A stretch of 64,000 nucleotides of DNA from Monoplex corrugatus (Eukaryota > Mollusca > Gastropoda > Littorinimorpha > Ranellidae). The notes beneath the pieces are model-generated. The model saw only the letters and a list, made by a program, of their open reading frames with translations. It searched no databases and was not told the origin of the DNA. The position numbers and the translations under genes are program-made. This document shows, one piece after another, positions 37,092 through 46,429 of the stretch (its first letter is position 1; each line of letters starts with the position of its first letter). The stretch lies in assembly GCA_030674185.1 (NCBI GenBank), contig JAPXFY010000031.1:34571051-34635050 (forward strand). Direction: 5' to 3'.

Positions 37092-40000
37092 CATCACTTC
37101 CATCTAATCATCACGTCCATCTAATCATTACGTCCCTGTAATCATCACGTCCCGCTTATCATTACGTCCCTCTAATCATCACTTCCATCTAATCATCACG
37201 TCCCTCTAATCATCATGTCCCTCTAATCATTACTTCCATCTAATCATCACGTCCCTCTAATCATCACGTCTCTCTAATCATTACTTCCATCTAATCATTA
37301 CGTCCCTCTAATCATCATGTCCCTCTAATCATCACTTCCATCTAATCATCGCGTCCCTCTAATCATCACGTCCTGCTTATCATTACTTCCATCTAATCAT
37401 CACGTCCCTCTAATCATCACTTCCATCTAATCATCACGTCCCTCTAATCATCATGTCCCTTTAATCATCACTTCCATTTAATCATCATGTCCATCTAATC
37501 ATTACGTCCCTCTAATCATTACGTCCCTCTAATCATTACGTCCCTCTAATCATCACGTCCATCTAATCATTACGTCCATCTAATCATCACGTCCCTCTAA
37601 TCATTACGTCCTCTAATCATCACATCCATCTAATCATTATGTCCCTCTAATCATTACGTCCATCTAATCATTACGTCCATCTAATCATCACGTCCATCCA
37701 ATCATTACGTCCATCTAATCATCATGTCCCTCTAATCATTACGCCCATCTAATCATTACGTCCATCTAATCATCACGTCCATCTAATCATTACATCCATC
37801 TAATCATCATGTCCCTCTAATCATTACGTCCCTCCAATGATCACGTCCATCTAATCATCACGTCCATCTAATCATTACGTCCCTCTAATCATCACGTCCC
37901 TCTAATCATTACGTCCCTCTAATCATCACGTCCATCTAATCATTACGTCCCTCCAATCATCACGTCCCTCTAATCATCACTTCCCTCTAAACATCATGTC
38001 CATCTAATCATTACGTCTCGCTTATCATTACACACCCCTAATCATCACGTCCATCTAATCATCATGTCCTGCTTATCATGTCCCTCTAATCATCACTTCC
38101 CTCTAATCATCACGTCCTGCTTATCATGTCCCTCTAATCATCACGTCCATCTAATCATCACGTCCATCTAATCATTATGTCCCGCTTATCATTATGCCCC
38201 CTAATCATCACGTCCATCTAATCATCACGTCGTTCTAATCATCACGTCCTGCTTATCATTACGTCCCTCTAATCATCACGTCCATCTAATCATCATGTCC
38301 CGCTTATCATTACGCCCCCTAATCATCACGTCCATCTAATCATCACGTCCATCTAATCATCACGTCCATCTAATCATCACGTCGCTCTAATCATCACGTC
38401 CCGCTTATCATCACGTCCCTCTAATCGTCCCGTCCCTCTAATCATCATATCCCGCTTATCATCACGTCCCTCTAATCATCACGCCCTGCTTATCATCACG
38501 TCCCTCTAATCATCACGTCCCTCTAATCATCACGCCCTGCTTATCATCACGTCCCTCTAATCATCACGCCCTGCTTATCATCACGTCCCTCTAATCATCA
38601 CGCCCTGCTTATCATCACGTCCTCTAATCATCACGCCCTGCTTATCATCACGTCCCTCTAATCATCACGCCCTGCTTATCATCACGTCCATCAAATCATC
38701 ACGCCCTGCTTATCATCACGTCCCTCTAATCATCACGTCCCTCTAATCATCACGTCCCTCTAATCATCATGCCCTGCTTATCATCACGTCCTCTAATCAT
38801 CACGTCCCTCTAATCATCACGTCCCTCTAATCATCACGTCCCTCTAATCATCACGCCCTGCTTATCATCACGTCCCTCTAATCATCACGTCCCTCTAATC
38901 ATCACGCCCTGCTTATCATCACGTCCCTCTATTCATCACGTCGCTCTAATCATCACGCCCTGCTTATCATCACGTCCCTCTAATCATCACGTCCCTCTAA
39001 TCTCACGTCTCTATCATCACGTCCCTCTAATCATCACGCCCTGCTTATCATCACGTCCCTCTAATCATCACGCCCTGCTTATCATCACACCCTGTAATCA
39101 TCACGCCCTGCTTATCATCACGTCCTTCTAATCATCACGTCCCTCTAATCATCACGTCCCTCTAATCATCACGCCCTGCTTATCATCACGTCCCTCTAAT
39201 CATCACGTCCTGCTTATCATCACGTCCCTCTAATCATCACGCCCTGGTTATCATCACGTCCCTCTAATCATCACGCCCTGCTTATCATTACGTCCCTCTA
39301 ATCATCACGTCCCTCTAATCATCACGCCCTGCTTATCATCACGTCCCTCTAGTCGTCACGTCCCTCTAATCATCACGCCCTGCTTATCATCACGTCCCTC
39401 TAATCATCATGTCCCTCTAATCATCATGCCCTGCTTATCATCACGTCCCTCTAATCATCATGTCCCTCTAATCATCACGCCCTGTTTATCATCACGTCCC
39501 TCTAATCATCATGTCCCTCTAATCATCACGCCCTGCTTATCATCACGTCCCTCTAATCATCATGTCCCTCTAATCATCACGCCCTGCTTATCATCACGTC
39601 ACTCTAATCATCATGTCCCTCTAATCATCACGCCCTGCTTATCATCACGTCCCTCTAATCATCATGCCCTGCTTATCATCACGTCTCTCTAATCATCACG
39701 CCCTGCTTATCATCACGTCCCTCTAATCATCACGTCCCTCTAATCATCACGCCCTGCTTATCATCACGTCCCTCTAATCATCACGCCCTGCTTATCATCA
39801 CGTCCCTCTAATCATCACGCCCTGCTTATGATCACGTCCCTCTAATCATCATGCCCTGCTTATCATCACGTCCCTCTAATCATCACGCCCTGCTTATCAT
39901 CACGTCCCTCTAATCATCACGCCCTGCTTATCATCACGTCCCTCTAATCATCATGCCCTGCTTATCATCACGTCCCTCTAATCATCACGCCCTGCTTATC

Positions 40001-40547
40001 ATCACGTCCCTCTAGTCGTCACGTCCCTCTAATCATCACGCCCTGCTTATCATCACGTCCCTCTAATCATCATGTCCCTCTAATCATCACGCCCTGCTTA
40101 TCATCACGTCCTCTAATCATCATGTCCCTCTAATCATCACGCCCTGCTTATCATCACGTCCCTCTAATCATCATGTCCCTCTAATCATCACGCCCTGCTT
40201 ATCATCACGTCCCTCTAATCATCATGTCCCTCTAATCATCACGCCCTGCTTATCATCACGTCCCTCTAATCATCATGTCCCTCTAATCATCACGCCCTGC
40301 TTATCATCACGTCCCTCTAATCATCACGCCCTGCTTATCTTCACGTCCCTCTAATCATCACGCTCTGCTTATCATCACGTCCCTCTAATCATCATGCCCT
40401 GCTTATCATCATGTCCCTCTAATCATCACGCCCTGCTTATCATCACGTCCCTCTAATCATCACGTCCCTCTAATCATCACGTCCCTCTAATCATCACGTC
40501 CCTCTAATCATCACGTCCCTCTAATCATCACGTCCTCTAATCATCAC
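37092..40547. repeat. 17-bp satellite array, part 2 (about 3.5 kb)
   Basis: Same unit as part 1. The first 700 bp repeat the variant order of 34935-35670 almost base for base. From about 38440 onward the 34-bp dimer (TCCCTCTAATCATCACG plus CCCTGCTTATCATCACG) dominates as at 33090-34060. Confidence 0.98.
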
Positions 40548-40607
40548 GCGTGTGTGAACTGATGTAAAATGTAAGTTCGATTTTTTTTGTTTTTGTTTCG
40601 CTTTGTG

Positions 40608-40683
<76 letters not shown>

Positions 40684-40691
40684 GATATATA

Positions 40692-40738
<47 letters not shown>
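40608..40738. repeat. (TA)n microsatellite
   Basis: About 130 bp of alternating TA with a short ATAGATATAGTA interruption. It could form cruciform structures. Confidence 0.97.
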
Positions 40739-40739
<1 letters not shown>

Positions 40740-40740
<1 letters not shown>

Positions 40741-42250
40741 ATCATCATCATCATGTCGAGCTTGCTCGGCTATCCTTGATAATTCCTTCCATCCTTCTTT
40801 GTTAGACATTGCAGTAGGTAATTCATCATACTGACAGCCCGAATCATCGATCAGTTGGTCGATGAAGGTCTTTAAAGGTCCTGGTCTTTGTCTGCCGTGA
40901 CTGGGTCTTCATAGTAGAACATCCCTCACCAGTTCTTTTTTGCTACGCGAGCAGTGTCCGCGAAGCGCAGTCTTTGTTGACATAATGATTTACTGATTGG
41001 TGGGATCTTGCCATATAACTCTTTGTTAGTTGGATGTTCTCTCCATTTGTTCAGGGCTGCACGTGGCATTCGTGTGTATGCTCCATCAATCTTCCTCTCC
41101 AATGTCGTTGTTAGGGTCCAGGAGATTGAGCCATATGTAAGAATGGGCTCTACTGCTGGTCAGAAGAAGTTCCTTTTCAGGTTGTCTGGTAGATTGGATT
41201 TCCAGATTTTGTCCAGTTGATTTAGCGCGCCCCAGTTTTCCGAGTCTGGTGTTGACGTCTTGTTCTGTGGAGTCAATGTAGCTGCCAAGGTATTTAAAGT
41301 CTTGAACTTGTTTGATCGTATCTCCATTGAGACTTCTCATACCTTCTGATGCGTCTTGGTTCAGACAGATGAACTCTGAAGGAGAGATGTTGCATCCTTT
41401 AGGAAATCTGCGAGAACAGCCAGGTCATCAGCGTAATCTGCATCTGTTATCTTTACCGCAGGGTAGCGTCTGCTCTTCTGTTCTGTGAGGGTAAAGCCAA
41501 GTTTTTTGTTCTTATCCATTGCTTTCCTCAGCACATAATCGAGACAGATGATGAAAATGTAGGGGGCAAGCGTATCTTCTTGAAGGACTCCAGCAGTGAT
41601 GTCGAAGAAGTCTGTGTCTCCGCCGGGGGAGCGAACCATACAGCAGGTATTCTGATACAGCATCATGATGGCGTCTACTGTTTCCTTGGGTAGTCCATAC
41701 ACAGATAGAATATCCTTCATCTTTCCTCGATGGATCGAATCAAAAGCTTTGGAAAAGTCGATAAATAGGAGAACAGCTGGGAGGTTTTTTGGTTTTTATG
41801 CCTTTTATACGTCTGATGGTGAGTATTTGTCGATCTGTTTTGGCGAAATCCGTTTTGGTTTTTCCTCAGAACTGGATCAGTCTCCGGCCTTATCCTATTT
41901 AGGAGCATTAGGTTGTAGATCTTTGCAGAAATTGCAGTCAATGTGATTCCGCGGTAGTTCTTTGTGATTCCGAGGTCACCTTTCTTGGGGAAAGGAAGCA
42001 GGCATCCTTTAGTCCATTTGATTATTGGGTCTTGGTTATAAACGTTGTTGCAGCATTCCAGCAGTATCTGGTGAAATTCCTCTATTTTCCGTACTTCCGC
42101 TGGTATCTCATCGAGTCCGCATACTTTTCCACACTGAATGCTTTTCACTGCCATCAGTAGTTCGTCCAACGTAAACGGCCCTTTCTTGATATTCAGCTCC
42201 TCCGTGAAGACTGGAGTTATTTCTTCTTCAGAGATGTCTGGAGGTTTCCC
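40740..42250 (-). pseudogene. Decayed non-LTR retrotransposon RT (family C)
   Basis: The minus strand reads DELLMAVKSIQCGKVCGLDE, then a LLPFPKKGDLGITKNYRGIT segment, NQNGFRQNRST, MKDILSVYGLPKETVDAIM, ITAGVLQEDTLAPYIFIICL (motif B, GD changed to ED) and ITDADYADDLAVLAD (motif C, near 41430). It ends with QVQDFKYLGSYIDSTEQDVN and RLGKLGRAK. These are collinear RT blocks of an RTE-X-like family different from family A. At least two frameshifts occur. The 3' side has a (TGA)n-type tail at 40739-40754, and both ends touch TA repeats. Confidence 0.8.
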
Positions 42251-42252
42251 GA

Positions 42253-42345
42253 GTATATATATATATATATATAAATAAATATATACTATATATAATATTA
42301 TATATGTATAATTATATAAATAAACATATATACATATATTGTTGC
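42253..42345. repeat. TA-rich tract
   Basis: Imperfect ATATA repeats adjoining the 5' side of the family C element. Confidence 0.9.
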
Positions 42346-42645
42346 TGTTGTTGTGATTAATGCAGTCGTATTAAGTGTATGATCATTTCAGGAATACAAC
42401 GGGCCTGATGCTGACCGAAATTGTATTGCATTTTTTGCTGTACACTGCAACGTCTGTACATAGCTACGTTGTGACGTGCCGGTTACAGCTGCCACGCCAG
42501 ATACAGTTTTGGTTGTTGTTGTCCATTTCTTATTTTCTTCTGTTATGTATTTTGTTTTTTGTTTTGGATTTACTGTTAAGGATGTGGGGTGCTGGCCTTT
42601 AAGATAGTGTTGATTATTGGAATATCATCATCATCATCATCATCA

Positions 42646-43977
42646 TCAGGTGACCTGCCGCATGGCGTTGGCGACCATGGACCTCCAACCATCTCTATCT
42701 CTCATTGCCCTCAGCATCTCCCCCACCCTCCTCATCCCCAGCCACTCTGCAAGTCCGTCCAGCATTCTCTCCCTGGGTCTACCTGGTGCTCTCTTTCCCT
42801 CCAGCTTTCCCGTTGTGACCAGGTGCTCCAAATCCCCATTCCTCATAAAATGGCCTATAAATGTTGCTTGTCTTTTCCTAATCTTCCTTATGAGTGATCT
42901 ATTTGTGTCTGCCTCCATCAAGACTGTCTCGTTTGTTTTCTTTGCTGTCCATGGAACTCTCAACATTCTTCTGAGAAACCACATCTCGGCTGCCTCGATC
43001 CTGCTCTGGCTTTGCTTGCTGACTGTCCACGCCTCGCATCCATACAACAGTATTGGTTCTATATAACATTCAAGGACTCTCTTTCTGATGTTAATTGATA
43101 GGCATTTGTTGGTAAGAATGCTTGTCATCTTCTTGAATGCTGTTTTGGCTTGGCCAACTCTGCCAGCTATTTCCGATGTGCTTCTGCCGTCTGATGAAAT
43201 GACCGTTCCCAGGTATTTGAACTTATTAACCTGTGTCAAGGTTGTGCCATTTGTTTTTATTTTGCAGGAGGGGATTTCATGTTTTTTACTGATCACCATG
43301 ACTTCAGTCTTCCTGCTGTTTAGTTCCAACCCCTTACCTTTGCTTTCTGTTTCTAGTATATTCACAAGGTTTTGTAGGTCCCTTTCATTTTCTGCAATTA
43401 GCACGGTGTCATCTGCGTACCGAGTGTTGTTTATCATTTTCCATCCAAGCTTTAATCCAGGGTCTTCTTCTAGGTTTCTCATGATGTTTTCGCTATATAG
43501 TGAAAACAGATCTGGTGACAAAACACAACCCTGTCTGACTCCTCTTTTGATGTTTTGAAAAGAGCTTATATTGTTTTCTATTCTCATTGCAGCTGTTTGT
43601 TCCCAGTACATATTCCTGATTATTCGTAGATCTTTTCCATCGACATTGAGTCTCTCCAGTTGGTTGATCAATTCATCATGTCGTACCCGATTGAAAGCCT
43701 TGGTATAGTCAACAAAGCATAAATACAAATCCTTATTCATCTCAATTGACCTCTCTATGATAGTTCTTAGGATGTATATGGCATTAATAGTTCCTTTCCC
43801 CTCCACAAGTCCACACTGTTCTTCTGCTATTTCTCTTTTGATTCTATTCCTTGTCCTCATCATGATTATTCTCAACAGGATTTTTGTTACATGACTCATC
43901 AAACTGATTGTGCGATGGAGTTCGCATTCTATAGCCCCTGTCTTCTTTGGAAGTGCAATGAAAATTGATTTTGACAT
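42646..43977 (-). CDS. Reverse transcriptase part of the family A copy 2 ORF (443 codons open)
   Basis: Uninterrupted frame holding the whole RT catalytic core. By residue count motif A VDYTKAF lies at about 89-95, motif B GVRQGCVLSPD at about 146-156 and YADD at 187-190. A thumb and C-terminal basic region end GHFMRNGDLEHLVTTGKLEG, followed by KRAPGRPRERMLDGLAEWLG. The first residue is simply the first Met after the frameshift near 44030; in an intact element the protein starts at 45611. All catalytic aspartates (D in motif A, DD in motif C) are present. Confidence 0.88.
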   Translation of the reverse strand: MSKSIFIALPKKTGAIECELHRTISLMSHVTKILLRIIMMRTRNRIKREIAEEQCGLVEGKGTINAIYILRTIIERSIEMNKDLYLCFVDYTKAFNRVRHDELINQLERLNVDGKDLRIIRNMYWEQTAAMRIENNISSFQNIKRGVRQGCVLSPDLFSLYSENIMRNLEEDPGLKLGWKMINNTRYADDTVLIAENERDLQNLVNILETESKGKGLELNSRKTEVMVISKKHEIPSCKIKTNGTTLTQVNKFKYLGTVISSDGRSTSEIAGRVGQAKTAFKKMTSILTNKCLSINIRKRVLECYIEPILLYGCEAWTVSKQSQSRIEAAEMWFLRRMLRVPWTAKKTNETVLMEADTNRSLIRKIRKRQATFIGHFMRNGDLEHLVTTGKLEGKRAPGRPRERMLDGLAEWLGMRRVGEMLRAMRDRDGWRSMVANAMRQVT

Positions 43978-44210
43978 ATCTTTGGGGATTTTTCCAGTGT
44001 CATAAATTTCATTTAGGAGGACTGTTATTTTTTTCTATGCCAAATTCCTCCAGGGCTTCAATCATCTCTGTAGTAATGTTGTCTGGTGCTGGGGCTTTTC
44101 CTGGTTTCATCTTTTTCAGTGCTGCTCTAACTTCATCTTTCATTATGGGTGGTCCTTCAAAGTTCTTTTTTATAATGTGTTCTTCGTTTCTGTCATCCTC
44201 AAAAAGGTCT

Positions 44211-45611
44211 TTAATGTACTCTCCCCATCTGTCTAATATTTTGGTTTTTTTCAATGATAAGCGTGCCATCTTTCGATTTTAAGCAAACAGTTGATGTGCA
44301 TGTATTTTTCCTGTGGACAATTTCTTCAATTCGTCTGTACATACCCTGAGGATCCATTTTGTGCCGTTCTTCTATCTCTTTGCATTTTGTGTTCAGCCAA
44401 GCTTCCTTAGCTTCATTGCACCTATACCTGATTTCTTTGTTTATCTTCCTGTGTATCTCCTCGTTTCTCTTTGACTTCCTCCTTTCTTCCATCAGGCCCA
44501 AAATTTCATTAGTCATCCAACTCTTTTTTGCTTTTCTATTTGCCTTAGGGATTTCTTCACAAGCTTCATTTATAGAACTTCTCAACTTTGTCCATTGTTC
44601 CTCACTGTCACCAACGTCTTCCAGAGCACTGAATTTGTTTTGAACATGTACATTAAATTTTTGACGTATCATTTCATCTGACTTTAAGAGTCCAAGGTTT
44701 AGTTTGATGTTGCTTTTGGTCTGTTTCCTTTTCCTCAATTTCAGCCTAAACCTTCCCACTACCGGATTGTGGTCACTGTTGCAGTCTGCGCCTGGTTGTG
44801 TTTTTGCTGACAGTAAAGAATTTCTAAATCTTTTGTTGATCAGGATGTAGTCAATTTGATTTTTGGTATTATCTCCTGGACTCATCCAAGTCCAATTTCT
44901 TCTGTTAGGCTGCTCAAACCAGGTGTTTCCTACTATGAACTCATTCATCTGTGCCCATTCTACAAGCTTCCCCCCTCTTTCATTTTGTGCACCAAGGGCA
45001 TGAGGTCCAACTATATCCTCCATCCTATCCTGTCCCACTTTAGCATTAAAATCTCCCATTATGACTGTAACTTCTTGTGATTTACATTGGACCTTGGCCA
45101 TCTCTAAAACTTCGTAGATGTTGTCGATGTCTTCCTGAGTACTTGCGGATGTTGGTGCATACACCTGTATGATGTTGATATCAAAACGTTTGCCTCCCAA
45201 TTTGACCAGTAAAACTCTGTCTGACACTGCCCAGTATCTCTTAACTGCTTTTGATTTGTCTTTGTCCATTATGATGCCTACTCCTCTTTCATGTGAATTA
45301 CCACCAGATTATATCACTGTATATTCCCCTGATGTTATCATGCCTGCCCCCTTCCATCTCACTTCCCCCAGTCCTAAAATACTAATGTTAAGCCTTTCCA
45401 TCTCCATTTTGATGTTGTCTAATTTACCTTTCTGTAGCATTGTTCTTATATTCCATGTTGCTATTTTGAATTTAATTTTGATTTTGGTCGCAGGAGCTGG
45501 CTGACGGTCTGGTGTCACCTGCACCATATGACAGTCCCTACCGGACAAAGGTGCTCCACAGGAGCACCTATTGACGTCGTTAACTTTCTTCTTTTTCTTT
45601 CTCCTGTCCAT
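44211..45611 (-). pseudogene. Endonuclease part of the family A copy 2 ORF, one stop
   Basis: Same frame from 45611 to 44211, with one premature stop at 45309-45311. Copy 1 has a tyrosine codon at the equivalent place. It carries the APE endonuclease with its catalytic D in GDFN and the SDHN motif, then a lysine-rich linker (KANRKAKKSWMTNEILGLME). The frame is lost near 44250 in a run of seven A's (minus strand). Confidence 0.85.
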
Positions 45612-46043
45612 GGTTTTCCTAGGGAAAAACTACGATGGTGGTTTCCCCTTGCCTTCCATCGGTTTTTTTTCAGGGTCAACTCCCTTAGCCTTACTCTCTC
45701 CCGAGATGTCCACAAGGCAGTGGAGCTATTTACCCATAGCTTGGGGATCTGGTTCGTGGGCAACAGGGCGTGTCCACACGCTGGTGGGCCTGCATGCCTC
45801 ACGTCTGGGGGGCCAGACCTCCTCCGAGTCCTACGAGATTCATCCTGAGTCCGTGAGGTGCTCAGTTACCGCCTGTCGCCACGAGGAGGCACAGCGTAGG
45901 GCTTGCTGATGGAGAGGCTATGTACTGACAGGAAGAGACTTGCACATTGCTCTTCTTTTCGCACAGCAGTGCTAGCCAGCGGTGCAGGCCGAAGCCGACA
46001 CACTAGACGCGTCACATCTGCCAATATGACAATATTGGAATAT

Positions 46044-46234
46044 ACAAGAACTAAATTATTTTTCTAGATATTTCATTCTGTACAGGAGTGTTTTGTTTGT
46101 GGAATTTGTCTGTGGTGTGGGAGGTGTTTTAGCTGACTCACGACTTAGAGCATGTGACACCAGTACAGATTATCAGATACTGATAGATGTCAAAATGCCT
46201 GTGTTACACAGTGTGAGTTTTTCTCCTTGGACAG
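46044..46234. other. Intron 4 end, about 190 bp of ordinary intron
   Basis: Short unique stretch between the RTE-like target duplication and the exon e acceptor. It contains TTTTTCTCCTTGG as the pyrimidine tract. Confidence 0.6.
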
Positions 46235-46394
46235 ACCCTCCAAACAGTAAAGACTACCTTCAAGACCATTGACAAGTGTCTGAAGAAGATTCTGAAAGAG
46301 CACAAAGAGACCTATGATCCCAATGAAATCCGGGATTTTGTGGATTTGTACATCAAGACTGGTCAAGAGGGTGAAGACGCTTCACTCTATGATG
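46235..46394 (+). CDS. P450 exon e: helix G to H, IRDFVDLY segment
   Basis: Fifty-three codons plus one base. The product is lysine rich and contains KEHKETYDPNEIRDFVDLY and ends EDASLYD with a split codon. The EH-ETYDP-IRDF-D pattern is the usual segment before helix I in CYP2-type enzymes. The acceptor is TTGGACAG and the donor is GATG|GTAAGC. A 23-bp minisatellite begins about 40 bp after the donor and runs for 4.5 kb. A full-length RTE-like element ends about 190 bp before the acceptor. Confidence 0.93.
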
Positions 46395-46429
46395 GTAAGC
46401 TCCATCAACATTTGGTCTTTCCTGCTTCA

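Larger units (their letters stand above)
42626..46032 (-). mobile_element. Full-length RTE-like non-LTR retrotransposon, family A copy 2
   Basis: A 3.4-kb minus-strand element flanked by a perfect 11-bp direct repeat TATTGGAATAT (42615-42625 and 46033-46043). It has a 5' leader of about 420 bp, an endonuclease-RT reading frame from 45611 and a (TGA)n tail of about eight units. The endonuclease shows KIATWNIRTMLQKGKLDNIK, GLGEVRWKGAG, IMGDFNAKVG and SDHNPVVG. RT shows VDYTKAF, GVRQGCVLSPDLFS and YADDTVLIAEN (near 43420-43390). The frame is broken by one stop in the endonuclease (45309-45311) and two one-base gains in homopolymers near 44250 (A run on the minus strand) and 44030. The stop codon of the RT frame is the first TGA of the tail, so there is effectively no 3' UTR. 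Size, ORF layout and tail fit the RTE clade. Confidence 0.95.

Noticed and set aside
30555..40547. Reading TAATCATC/CACGTC in the 17-bp unit as an array of transcription factor sites
   Set aside because: Short motifs occur by chance in any 17-bp unit, and there is no evidence beyond repetition.
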